Below, one piece after another: positions 36,212 through 45,054 of a stretch of 64,000 bases of DNA. Each line of letters opens with the position of its first letter. Position 1 is the first letter of the stretch. This DNA comes from Bradyrhizobium niftali (lineage in GTDB: Bacteria; Pseudomonadota; Alphaproteobacteria; Rhizobiales; Xanthobacteraceae), in contig NZ_SPQT01000015.1 in NCBI RefSeq assembly GCF_004571025.1, positions 88,501-152,500 on the forward strand, given 5' to 3'. The notes under the pieces were generated by a model. It was not told the DNA's origin. It ran no database searches and saw nothing but the letters and a program-made list of their open reading frames with translations. The translations under genes and the position numbers were made by a program.

Positions 36212-37390
36212 CTACCTGAACGTCTTGCGCGGATCGAAGGCGTCGCGCACCGCTTCGCCGATGAAGATCAACAGCGACAGCATGATGGCGACCGAGAAGA
36301 AGCCGGAGAAACCCAGCCACGGCGCCTGCACGTTGGACTTGGCCTGCGACAGCAGCTCGCCGAGCGAGGGTGAGCCGGGCGGCAGGCCGAAGCCAAGAAA
36401 GTCGAGTGCCGTCAACGTCATCACCGACGAGGAGACGATGAACGGCAGGAACGTCATGGTCGCGACCATCGCGTTCGGCAGCAGGTGGCGGAACATGATG
36501 ACCGGGTTGGAGACGCCGAGCGCCCGCGCGGCCTGGATGTATTCGAAGTTGCGCCCGCGCAGGAACTCGGCCCGCACGAGACCGACCAGCGAGACCCAGG
36601 AGAACAGCAGCAGGATGCCGAGCAGCACGAAGAAGCCGGGCACGAGGACCGAGGACAGGATCAAGAGAAGGTAGAGCGACGGAATTGCCGTCCATATCTC
36701 GATGAAGCGCTGGAAGATGAGATCGACCCGTCCGCCGAAATAGCCCTGCACCGCTCCCGCTGCGATGCCGATGACGGATGAGATGATCGTGAGGCAGAGG
36801 CCGAACAGCACCGAGATGCGGAAGCCATAGATCAGCCGCGCCACCACGTCGCGCCCCTGATCGTCCGTACCCAGCCAGTTGTATTCGAGGTCGCGGCAGC
36901 TCTTCAGCCCCTTCTTCTCTACGACAAGTTTGCACTGCGCTTCCGTCAGCATCCAGGTCGGCGGCGATGGCGCCGGCGTCGGCAAGTCGAGATTGTGGGT
37001 GTCGTAGGAATAGCGGATCAGGGGCCAGACGATGGCGCCGCCCTTGTCCTTGATGAGCTTCTGCAAGTAGGGGTCGCGGTAGTCGGCCGCCGTCTCGAAA
37101 TCGCCGCCGAAGGTGGTTTCCGAATAGGTCACGAAGGCAGGCCAATAGAGACGGCCGTCGAACTTGACCAGGAAAGGCCGATCGTTGGCGATCAGCTCGG
37201 CGAACAGCGAGACCACGAACAGGGCGATGAATATCCAGAACGACCAGTAGCCGCGGCGGTTGGCCTTGAAATTCTGCCATCGCCGCCTGTTCAGCGGCGA
37301 AGGAGCGAACGGCTTGCCCGTGATCGGAACGACCTCGCCCAGCGGAGACTGGGTCGTGGTTTCGATCGGCGTCGGCGCGATAACCGTCAT
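36212..37390 (-). CDS. yejE: Peptide ABC transporter permease YejE
   Basis: A 392-residue inner-membrane permease. A cytoplasmic leader, a first helix (WSFWIFIALFVVSLFAELIAN), a periplasmic loop with LGTDDQGRDVVARLIYGFRISVL, and five further helices with the EYIQAARALGVSNPVIMFRHLLPNA coupling motif are seen. ATG 37390 overlaps the yejB stop by one base (TGATG); the longer frame is discarded. Confidence 0.94.
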   Translation of the reverse strand: MTVIAPTPIETTTQSPLGEVVPITGKPFAPSPLNRRRWQNFKANRRGYWSFWIFIALFVVSLFAELIANDRPFLVKFDGRLYWPAFVTYSETTFGGDFETAADYRDPYLQKLIKDKGGAIVWPLIRYSYDTHNLDLPTPAPSPPTWMLTEAQCKLVVEKKGLKSCRDLEYNWLGTDDQGRDVVARLIYGFRISVLFGLCLTIISSVIGIAAGAVQGYFGGRVDLIFQRFIEIWTAIPSLYLLLILSSVLVPGFFVLLGILLLFSWVSLVGLVRAEFLRGRNFEYIQAARALGVSNPVIMFRHLLPNAMVATMTFLPFIVSSSVMTLTALDFLGFGLPPGSPSLGELLSQAKSNVQAPWLGFSGFFSVAIMLSLLIFIGEAVRDAFDPRKTFR

Positions 37391-38499
37391 CAGACCTCCC
37401 GCGCCTCGAAATCGATCCGGGGGTCGATCCACATATAGGTCAGGTCGGAGATCAGGTTGATCACGAGGCCGACCAACGAAAAGATGTAGAGCGTGCCGAA
37501 CACCACGGGATAGTCGCGGTTGAGCACGCTCTCGAAGCTGAGCAGCCCGAGCCCGTCCAGCGAGAAGATGGTCTCGATCAGAAGCGAGCCCGAAAAGAAG
37601 GCGTGGATGAAGGTTCCGGGGAACCCGGCGATCACGATCAGCATCGCATTGCGGAAGACGTGGCCGTAAAGCACCCGGCCCTCGCTGCAGCCCTTGGCGC
37701 GCGCGGTCATGACGTATTGCTTGCGAATCTCGTCCAAAAACGAATTCTTGGTCAGGAACGTCATGGTGGTGAACGCGCCGAGCCCCATGGCGATCAGCGG
37801 CAGCGTCAGATGCCAGAAATAATCGAGGATCTTCCAGTACCAGGGAAACTGCGACCAGCCGTCCGAAGTCAGTCCGCGCAGCGGGAACCAGTTGAAGAAG
37901 GAGCCGCCGGCAAACAGGATGATGAGGAGGATTGCGAACAGAAAGCCGGGAATGGCATAGCCCAGCACGAGAATGGTCGACGTCCAGGTGTCAAACCGCG
38001 TGCCGTCCTTCACGGCCTTGCGGATGCCGAGCGGGATCGAGATCAGATAGGTGATCAGCGTCAGCCAGATGCCGAGCGAGATCGAGACCGGCAGCTTCTC
38101 CTTGATCAGCTGTATCACGCTGACGTCGCGAAAATAGCTCTTGCCGAAATCGAAGCGGGCGAAATTCCACACCATCAGCGCGAAGCGTTCCGGTGCCGGC
38201 TTGTCGAAGCCGAATTGCGCCTCCAGCTTCTTGATGAAATCAGGATCGAGCCCCTGCGCGCCGCGATATTTCGAGTTGATGGCATCGCCACCGGCGCCGA
38301 CCTGCCCCGGGGCCCGCTGCGCAAAGTCGCTACCGCCTGAAATGCGCGAAGTGCCGCCGGTATCGGCGCCAGAGAGTTGCGCAATCACGCGCTCGACCGG
38401 ACCACCAGGCGCAAACTGCACGACGACGAAGGAGACGAACAGGATCCCGAGCAAAGTCGGGATCATCAGGAGGATGCGGCGGGCGATATACGCGCTCAT
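37390..38499 (-). CDS. yejB: Peptide ABC transporter permease YejB
   Basis: A 369-residue permease with the DppB-type N-terminus (YIARRILLMIPTLLGILFVSFVVVQFAPGGP), a periplasmic insert, and the QYVMTARAKGCSEGRVLYGHVFRNA coupling motif near the C-terminus. It pairs with YejE. It begins 2 bp after the stop of the upstream binding-protein gene. Confidence 0.95.
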   Translation of the reverse strand: MSAYIARRILLMIPTLLGILFVSFVVVQFAPGGPVERVIAQLSGADTGGTSRISGGSDFAQRAPGQVGAGGDAINSKYRGAQGLDPDFIKKLEAQFGFDKPAPERFALMVWNFARFDFGKSYFRDVSVIQLIKEKLPVSISLGIWLTLITYLISIPLGIRKAVKDGTRFDTWTSTILVLGYAIPGFLFAILLIILFAGGSFFNWFPLRGLTSDGWSQFPWYWKILDYFWHLTLPLIAMGLGAFTTMTFLTKNSFLDEIRKQYVMTARAKGCSEGRVLYGHVFRNAMLIVIAGFPGTFIHAFFSGSLLIETIFSLDGLGLLSFESVLNRDYPVVFGTLYIFSLVGLVINLISDLTYMWIDPRIDFEAREV

Positions 38500-38501
38500 G
38501 A

Positions 38502-40388
38502 CTATTTCGCCTGCTCGAGCTTGGCCGCCTTGGCGGGTTCATGCCACCAAATGTCGGGCGCGCCGACGCCGTTGGCATAACGCGGCAGCTTCTGCGGATG
38601 ACCGAACTGATCCCAATAAGCGAGCCGGTGCGTCTTGTTGTACCATTGCGGCACCCAATAGCGGCCGGCGCGGAACAGGCGGTCGAAGGCCCGGCAGGCG
38701 ATCGTCAGGTCCTCGCGGTTGTCGGCCGCCATGATCTTCTCGATCATGGCGTCGATGGCCGGGCTGGCAACGCCGGCGAGATTGTACGAGCCCTTGGTCG
38801 CGGCGACCTGCGAAGAAAAGAATGCCCGCATGGCATCGCCCGGCGTCGCCGACATGCTGAAACGCTGGATCGTCATGTCGAAGTCGAAATCTTCCTGGCG
38901 CGCCTTGTGTTGCACGGCATCGACGAGGCGCACGCTCGCTTCGATGCCGAGCGTGCCCAGGTTCTTGATGTAGGGCGCATGGTGCGGCTGAAAGGAGGGC
39001 TCGTCCAGCAGGAACTCGATCCTGAAGACCTCGCCGTTCGGCAGCACCCGTTTGCCGTCCTTGATCGGCACGCCGGCCTCGCTCAGCAGCTGCTGCGCCT
39101 TGCGCAACAGGCTTCGATCCTGCCCGGAGCCGTCCGAGACCGGCGGCGTGAACGGTGCGGCGAACACCTCATCCGGAACCCGACCGCGGAACGGCTCCAG
39201 CAGCTTCAGCTCTTCCGGCGAAGGCGCGCTGTCGCCCGCCATGAGATCGGAGTTCTGGAACGGCGACACCGTACGGGCATAGGCGCCGTACATGATGGTC
39301 TTGTTGGTCCACTCGAAGTCGAAGGCATTGATCAGGGCCTCGCGCACGCGCGGGTCTTTGAACTTCTCGCGCCGTGTGTTGATGAACCAGCCCTGCGCGC
39401 CAGACGGCGTGTCGTCGGGTACGACTTCGAGCTTGACGCGATTGTCCTTCACGGCCGGGAAGTCGTAGCGCGTCGCCCAGATGCGGGAGGTGAACTCTTC
39501 GCGGTAAAGATAACTCTTGCCGGTAAAGCCCTCGAAGGCGACATCGCGGTCGCGATAGAACTCATAGCGCACGACGTCGAAATTGTAGCTGCCGCGGCAG
39601 GGCGGCAGATCGGCCGCCCACCAGTCCTTCACCCGCTCGTATTCGATGTAACGATTGACCTCGAATTTCCCGACCTTGTAGGGACCCGAGCCCAGCGGGA
39701 TCTCCAGAGACGTTTCGTCGAATGGACGAGACGCATAGTAAGCCTTCGAGAAGATCGGCAGGCCCGCGACATAGAGCGGCACGTCGCGCGCGCGTCCCTT
39801 GGCGAAGGTGACGACGAGCGTCGCATCGTCGATCGCTTCCGCGCTGACCATGTCACGCATCTGCACGATGATCAGCGGATGTCCCTTGGACTTCAGCGCC
39901 GTCAGCGAAAACGCCGCGTCGTGGGCGGTGAGCTTCGTGCCGTCGTGGAATTTCGCCTCGGGCCGCATCGTGAAGCGATAGACCAGCCTGTCCGGCGATA
40001 TCCGCACGGACTTGGCAGCAAGCCCGTACATCGCGTCCGGCTCGTCGTTGGCGCGCACCATCAGGGGCACGAACGTCATGTCCATCCCTTGCGCGCCGTC
40101 GCCCTTCAGGATGAAGGCGTTGAGCGAGTTGAAGGTCTGGTAGGACTGGTTGTACGCCTTCACCGACGGAATGAGCGAGAATGTGCCGCCCTTGGGCGCG
40201 TCGAGGTTGACGTAGTCGAAATGGCGGAAGTCGGCGGGATATTTGAGATCGCCGAATGCAGAGATGCCGTGCGCCTCGGTCCCCGCCTCCGATGCGCGCG
40301 CGCCGCGTAACAGCGGTGCGCCAAGGGACGCACCGAGGGCACCGCCGGCACCCAAAGCCAGCACATGGCGGCGTGACATCTGCGTCAT
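38502..40388 (-). CDS. YejA-type peptide-binding protein, second copy
   Basis: A 628-residue periplasmic solute-binding protein (SBP family 5). The N-terminus MTQMSRRHVLALGAGGALG is a likely Tat signal. Family motifs include KYPADFRHFDYVNLDAPKGGTF, AKFHDGTKLTAHDAAFSL and GSGPYKV. ATG 40388 lies 14 bp downstream of the preceding binding-protein gene. The two binding proteins are clearly paralogous but well diverged, so they may offer different peptide specificities to one YejBEF transporter. Confidence 0.93.
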   Translation of the reverse strand: MTQMSRRHVLALGAGGALGASLGAPLLRGARASEAGTEAHGISAFGDLKYPADFRHFDYVNLDAPKGGTFSLIPSVKAYNQSYQTFNSLNAFILKGDGAQGMDMTFVPLMVRANDEPDAMYGLAAKSVRISPDRLVYRFTMRPEAKFHDGTKLTAHDAAFSLTALKSKGHPLIIVQMRDMVSAEAIDDATLVVTFAKGRARDVPLYVAGLPIFSKAYYASRPFDETSLEIPLGSGPYKVGKFEVNRYIEYERVKDWWAADLPPCRGSYNFDVVRYEFYRDRDVAFEGFTGKSYLYREEFTSRIWATRYDFPAVKDNRVKLEVVPDDTPSGAQGWFINTRREKFKDPRVREALINAFDFEWTNKTIMYGAYARTVSPFQNSDLMAGDSAPSPEELKLLEPFRGRVPDEVFAAPFTPPVSDGSGQDRSLLRKAQQLLSEAGVPIKDGKRVLPNGEVFRIEFLLDEPSFQPHHAPYIKNLGTLGIEASVRLVDAVQHKARQEDFDFDMTIQRFSMSATPGDAMRAFFSSQVAATKGSYNLAGVASPAIDAMIEKIMAADNREDLTIACRAFDRLFRAGRYWVPQWYNKTHRLAYWDQFGHPQKLPRYANGVGAPDIWWHEPAKAAKLEQAK

Positions 40389-40402
40389 GCGGGAAATGTC
40401 CT

Positions 40403-42319
40403 TCACGACTTCTTTGCGATCCGTGCCGCCTTGTCTGCGTCGTACCACCAGATGAACGGGAAGCCGGACTGACCGTATCTGGGCAATTCCGACGGCCGGC
40501 CGAAGCGGTCCCAGCGCGCGGTACGCACCTTGGTATAGGTCCACTGCGGCACGACGTAGTGATTCCACAGCAGCACGCGGTCGAGGGCCTTGGTCGCAGC
40601 GACGAGATCGTCGCGATCCCTCGCGTAGATCACCCGCTCGATCAGCTTGTCGATCGCCGGATTCTTGATGCCGGCAATGTTGCGCGAACCGGCGATGCCG
40701 GCTGTCTTGGACGACCAGAATTCGCGTTGCTCGTTGCCCGGCGACTGCGACTCGCCCCATGAGTTGGTGACGACGTCGAAATCCCAGTCGCGCGTCCTGT
40801 TCTCGTATTGCGTCGGATCGACCGTCCGCACGCTGACGGCGATGCCGAGCCGCTCCAGCGACGGCTTGTAGAACAGCGTGATCCGCTCAAAGCTCGGATC
40901 GGAATTCAGCAATTCCAGGGAGAACTGCGTGCCGGTCTTGACGTCGATCAGCTTGCGGTCGCGCACCTCATAGCCGGCCTCCTTGAACAGGCGCAGCGCC
41001 TCACGCAGATTGTCGCGCACGGCTTCCGGACTGCCGCCGACCGGATTGGTGTAGGCCGTCGTGAAGACTTCGGGCGGCACTTCGGCGCGAACGGTCTCGA
41101 GGATTTCGAGCTCCTTCCCCTGCGGCAAGCCGGTCGCCATGAGCTCGTCGATACCGTCGAAATAGCTGTTGATGCGCTTGTATTGACCGTAGAAGATCTG
41201 CTTGTTCATCTCCTCGAAGTCGAACGCGTAGTTGAGCGCACGGCGAACGCGGGGATCGCTGAACTTGGCGCGGCGCAGGTTCGGCACGAAAGCCTGCATC
41301 ACGCCCGAGCTGCGATTGGCGAACTCCTCGAGGATCACGCGCTTTTCGCTCACGGCCGGGAAGTCGTAGGCGGTCGCCCAGTTCTTGGCGCTGTTCTCCG
41401 TGCGCCAATCGACCTGGTCGGCCTTGAAAGCCTCGATCGCGACGGTGGCGTCGCGGAAATACTCGTAGCGCAGCTCGTCGAAATTGTTGCGACCCACATT
41501 GGCGGGCAGGTCGCGGCCCCAATAGTCCTTGACGCGCTCAAGCGCGATCGACCGTCCGGCAACGAATTCCTTGACCCTGTAGGGGCCGCAACCAAGCGGC
41601 ACTTCGAGCGTGGTGGCGGAAACATCGCGCTTGCGGCCCTGCGCGTCGGTCCCCTCCCACCAATGCTTCGGCAGGACCGTAAGCTGCCCGACAATCTGCG
41701 GCAGCTCGCGGTTGCCCGGCGCGTCGAACACGAATTTCACCTCGCGCTCGCCGACCTTCTCGGCCTTCACCACATGACTGTAGTATGCCGAGTACATCGG
41801 ATGGTGCTTCTTGAAGGAATCGAGCGAGAAGATCACGTCATCCGCGGTGACCGGCTTGCCGTCATGCCATTTGGCTTGCGACCGCAAACGATAGGTGACG
41901 AACGAGAAATCGTCCGGGTGGCTGACGGCTTCGGCCAGCGCGCCGTATTCGGTCGAGACTTCGTCGAGCGCCGGCGTCAGCAGGGATTCGTAGATGAATG
42001 CGACGGCGCCGGCGACCTGCCCCTTCACACCGGAGACGACGATGTTGAAATTGTCGAACGTGCCGACGGCGATCTGCCGCGCGACCCCGCCCTTGGGCGC
42101 TTCCGGATTGACGTAGTCGAAGCGCTTGAAGTCGGCGGGGTACTTGACCTTTCCGAACAGCGACAACGCATGGCGCCAAGGGAGAGCACTTGAAGCCGCT
42201 TCTCCGGCCGATTGCGCCGCGGCCGTGCCGATGACGGGAATGCCCGCTACGGAACCGATGGCGGGGAGCGCTGCGGCCGCAGTGCCGGTGAGCAGGAGAT
42301 CGCGTCGGGTAATGGCCAA
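40403..42319 (-). CDS. YejA-type peptide-binding protein, first copy
   Basis: A 638-residue periplasmic binding protein of SBP family 5, first gene of the operon. The signal contains TRRDLLLTGTAAAALPAIG (Tat-like). The KYPADFKRFDYVNPEAPKGG, AKWHDGKPVTADDVIFSLDSFKKHHPMYSAYYSHV and PLGCGPYRVKEF blocks identify the YejA group. In rhizobia and relatives Yej systems import peptides, including plant antimicrobial peptides or muropeptides depending on the binding protein; which applies here is not decidable from sequence. Confidence 0.93.
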   Translation of the reverse strand: MAITRRDLLLTGTAAAALPAIGSVAGIPVIGTAAAQSAGEAASSALPWRHALSLFGKVKYPADFKRFDYVNPEAPKGGVARQIAVGTFDNFNIVVSGVKGQVAGAVAFIYESLLTPALDEVSTEYGALAEAVSHPDDFSFVTYRLRSQAKWHDGKPVTADDVIFSLDSFKKHHPMYSAYYSHVVKAEKVGEREVKFVFDAPGNRELPQIVGQLTVLPKHWWEGTDAQGRKRDVSATTLEVPLGCGPYRVKEFVAGRSIALERVKDYWGRDLPANVGRNNFDELRYEYFRDATVAIEAFKADQVDWRTENSAKNWATAYDFPAVSEKRVILEEFANRSSGVMQAFVPNLRRAKFSDPRVRRALNYAFDFEEMNKQIFYGQYKRINSYFDGIDELMATGLPQGKELEILETVRAEVPPEVFTTAYTNPVGGSPEAVRDNLREALRLFKEAGYEVRDRKLIDVKTGTQFSLELLNSDPSFERITLFYKPSLERLGIAVSVRTVDPTQYENRTRDWDFDVVTNSWGESQSPGNEQREFWSSKTAGIAGSRNIAGIKNPAIDKLIERVIYARDRDDLVAATKALDRVLLWNHYVVPQWTYTKVRTARWDRFGRPSELPRYGQSGFPFIWWYDADKAARIAKKS

Positions 42320-42478
42320 ATCAACATTCCTGTCTTGAAGGAGGCTACTCCTTTAAGGTCCCAATATAGGCGAGGTTTCGACGGAATATGTTGCTTTTTC
42401 CTCATCTTGGGAGCCCGCCCCGCCATTCGCTGCGGCCAAAGGTCCCGATAACGACCTCGCGAGGCCCGGATAAGGAAA

Positions 42479-42502
42479 CGGCCAGGCTTTTCAGCCTGGC
42501 CG
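42479..42502 (-). terminator. Terminator-like hairpin after cycM
   Basis: A 10-bp perfect stem CGGCCAGGCT / AGCCTGGCCG with a 4-nt loop, 27 bp past the cycM stop on the transcribed strand, followed by TTTCCTT. The T-tract is short, but placement fits a cycM terminator. Confidence 0.65.
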
Positions 42503-42529
42503 CATCTTCCAAGACGGGTTTTTGAGACC

Positions 42530-43084
42530 TTACTTCGACGCCGTCGGCAGCGGCTTGGGATGCTCCGACAGCGAATTCAGATAGGCGATGACATCGGCGC
42601 GCTCGGAATCCTTCGGAATACCGGCGAAGCCCATCGCGGTGCCCGGGATGAAGCCCTTCGGATTGGCGATGAACTTGTTGAGGTCGTCGAACGTCCAGGT
42701 GCCGCCCTTGCCCTTCATGGCCGCCGAGAAGTTGAAGCCATTGCGGCCCTCGCCCCGTGCCTCGCCGACGACGCCATAGAGGTTCGGACCGACGCGATTC
42801 GGGCCGCCCTTCTCGAAGGTGTGGCAGGCACCGCACTTCTTGGCGGCGGCAGCGCCCTTCTCGACGGAGGCGGTCTGGAGCAGCTTCTCGATCGGCTCGG
42901 AGGCCGCAGCGGCGGCGCCGCCTTCCTTACCGTGGCCGGCGTCTTCCTTCACGGCGATCTCGAAGCCCGGCTTTTCCGGCATCTTGGGCGAGAACAGCGC
43001 ACTCGCGGTGAAGCTCGTGACCAGCAGGATGAGACAGGTGCCGAGCACGGCACCGAGAATCTTGTTGAGTTCGAAAGAGTCCAT
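42530..43084 (-). CDS. cycM: Membrane-anchored cytochrome c CycM
   Basis: A 184-residue class I cytochrome c. An uncleaved N-terminal helix (LNKILGAVLGTCLILLVTSFTASAL) anchors it in the inner membrane. An Ala/Gly/Lys linker follows, then the heme site CGACH (Cys84, Cys87, His88) and the axial Met151 (GTAMGFAG). CycM of Bradyrhizobium has the same length and carries electrons from the bc1 complex to aa3-type oxidase. It is divergent from kdsB across 219 bp; the long upstream frame is kdsB antisense. Confidence 0.92.
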   Translation of the reverse strand: MDSFELNKILGAVLGTCLILLVTSFTASALFSPKMPEKPGFEIAVKEDAGHGKEGGAAAAASEPIEKLLQTASVEKGAAAAKKCGACHTFEKGGPNRVGPNLYGVVGEARGEGRNGFNFSAAMKGKGGTWTFDDLNKFIANPKGFIPGTAMGFAGIPKDSERADVIAYLNSLSEHPKPLPTASK

Positions 43085-43303
43085 TTCCGGCCAGGCCCCA
43101 CACCGCTGAGAAGGATTGAGCGGCCGGGCGGCCGCCAGGACGAGCCTCAGGAGAATCACACGTTCCTTGTCTTTCCCCCGAGTTTTGCCATTGAGATATC
43201 GGTTTGCCCGGGGTCTGGCAACCCGTATAAGCGAGCCGGCTTTGAACCCGTCCCCACCCATTTCTCGGCGCGGAAAACGCCCCGTTTCCAGGCTCTTGAC
43301 CCG

Positions 43304-44044
43304 ATGACCGATCCCCGCATCCTGGTGCTGATCCCGGCCCGCATGGCCGCTACCCGCCTGCCCGGCAAGCCGCTCGCCGATATCGCGGGCCTGCCGATGA
43401 TCGTGCATGTGCTGCGCCGTGCCGAGGCCGCCGGCATCGGTCGGGTCGCGGTGGCAACCGACACAGACGAGATCGCCGCGGTCGTGACGGCCCATGGCGG
43501 CGAGGCCGTGATGACCCGCACCACGCACCCCTCCGGCTCCGACCGTGTCCACGAGGCGATGCAGAAGCTCGATCCCGAAGGCAAGGCAGAGATCGTGATC
43601 AATCTCCAGGGCGACTTCCCGACGATCACGCCGCAGACCATCCGCGAGGTGCTGCCGCCCTTTGCCGACCCCGCGGTCGACATCGTGACCCTGGCCTCGC
43701 AGATCCACACCGAGGAGGAGGACCTCGCGCCGAGCGTCGTGAAGGCCGTCGGCTCGCCGATCGGGCCACGGCGGCTGCGGGCACTATATTTCACCCGCGC
43801 CACCGCCCCTTACGGCAACGGACCGCGTTACCACCACATCGGCCTTTACGCCTACCGCCGCGCTGCCCTGGAGCGGTTTGTGTCGCTGCCGCCCTCGCCC
43901 CTAGAACTGCAGGAAAGCCTGGAACAGCTCCGGGCGGTGGAGGCCGGCATGCGCATCGACATCATGATCGTCGACAGCGTGCCCCGCGGCGTTGACACAC
44001 CGCCCGATCTCGAAACCGCCCGCAGCATCCTTTCCAAATCCTGA
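43304..44044 (+). CDS. kdsB: CMP-KDO synthetase (3-deoxy-manno-octulosonate cytidylyltransferase)
   Basis: A 246-residue enzyme that activates KDO with CTP for lipopolysaccharide core synthesis. The nucleotide-binding start LVLIPARMAATRLPGKPLADI, the GSDRVHEA motif, INLQGDFP and the C-terminal GVDTPPDLETAR segment are all present. ATG 43304 begins at the conserved N-terminus. The gene is followed 21 bp later by pheA, probably in one transcript. Confidence 0.96.
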   Translation: MTDPRILVLIPARMAATRLPGKPLADIAGLPMIVHVLRRAEAAGIGRVAVATDTDEIAAVVTAHGGEAVMTRTTHPSGSDRVHEAMQKLDPEGKAEIVINLQGDFPTITPQTIREVLPPFADPAVDIVTLASQIHTEEEDLAPSVVKAVGSPIGPRRLRALYFTRATAPYGNGPRYHHIGLYAYRRAALERFVSLPPSPLELQESLEQLRAVEAGMRIDIMIVDSVPRGVDTPPDLETARSILSKS

Positions 44045-44065
44045 GCCGCTGCTACAAGGCCGACC

Positions 44066-44926
44066 ATGAGCAAGATGAAGATCGCATTCCAGGGCGAACC
44101 CGGAGCCAATTCCCACATCGCCATCGTCGAGGCCTATCCCGACGCCGAGCCGATGCCCTGCGCCACCTTCGAGGACGCCCTGTCGGCGATCTCGTCGGGC
44201 GAGGCCGATCTCGGCATGATCCCGATCGAGAACTCGGTCGCCGGCCGCGTCGCCGACATCCATCACCTCCTGCCGGCCTCCGGCCTGTTCATCATCGGCG
44301 AATGGTTCTTGCCGGTTCGCCATCAGCTGATGGCGGTGAAGGGGACCAAGATCTCCGACATCAAGTCCGTCGAGAGCCATGTCCACGCGCTCGGCCAGTG
44401 CCGGCGCATCATCCGCAAGCTCGGCATCAAGCCGATCGTGCACGCCGACACCGCCGGCAGCGCCCGCGACATCTCCGAGCGCAAGGACAAGAGTGTCGCC
44501 GCGATCGCCTCGCGCCTGGCCGCAAAAATCTACGGCCTCGACATCCTCGCCGAGGACATCGAGGACGAGGCCCACAACACCACGCGCTTCGTGGTGCTGG
44601 CGCGCGAGCCGAAATGGGCGGCGCAGGGCTCGGGCTCGCTGGTCACCACCTTTGTATTCCGCGTGCGTAACCTTCCCGCCGCGCTCTACAAGGCGCTCGG
44701 CGGCTTTGCCACCAACGGCGTCAACATGACCAAGCTCGAGAGCTACATGGTCGACGGCAATTTCTTCGCCACGCAGTTCTATGCCGACGTCGACGGCCAC
44801 CCTGAAGACAAGGGCCTCGCCTTCGCGATCGAGGAGCTGAAATTCTTCTCGCGCGAATTCCGCATCGTCGGCGTGTATCCGGGGCACCCGTTCCGGGCGA
44901 CGTTCAGCGAGACACAGCAGGATTGA
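44066..44926 (+). CDS. pheA: Prephenate dehydratase
   Basis: A 286-residue monofunctional enzyme converting prephenate to phenylpyruvate in phenylalanine synthesis. The catalytic domain (residues 1-185) shows IAFQGEPGANSH, IPIENSVAGRV and the NTTRFVVL motif with the catalytic Thr. The C-terminal ACT domain (about 198-275) contains GVNMTKLESYMV, the phenylalanine-binding site, so feedback inhibition is expected. No chorismate mutase domain is fused. Confidence 0.96.
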   Translation: MSKMKIAFQGEPGANSHIAIVEAYPDAEPMPCATFEDALSAISSGEADLGMIPIENSVAGRVADIHHLLPASGLFIIGEWFLPVRHQLMAVKGTKISDIKSVESHVHALGQCRRIIRKLGIKPIVHADTAGSARDISERKDKSVAAIASRLAAKIYGLDILAEDIEDEAHNTTRFVVLAREPKWAAQGSGSLVTTFVFRVRNLPAALYKALGGFATNGVNMTKLESYMVDGNFFATQFYADVDGHPEDKGLAFAIEELKFFSREFRIVGVYPGHPFRATFSETQQD

Positions 44927-44930
44927 TTGC

Positions 44931-45046
44931 GTGTCCCGGACGCGCGAAGCGCGAGCCGGGACCCAGAAGCTGCAATACCCATAGGCGCGATGGCCCCCGG
45001 CTCAGCAGCGCACCGCCGAAGAGGCGCTGCGCTGCGTCCGGGGCAC
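44931..45046. repeat. Palindromic intergenic repeat between pheA and the LLM oxidoreductase
   Basis: Outer arms GTGTCCCGGACGC (44931-44943) and GCGTCCGGGGCAC (45034-45046) differ by one base. An inner palindrome CGCGCGAAGCGCG lies next to the left arm. This is a different family from the CATTCCGGGG repeats. It lies between convergent genes and may terminate both. Confidence 0.75.
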
Positions 45047-45054
45047 GAGAAATT

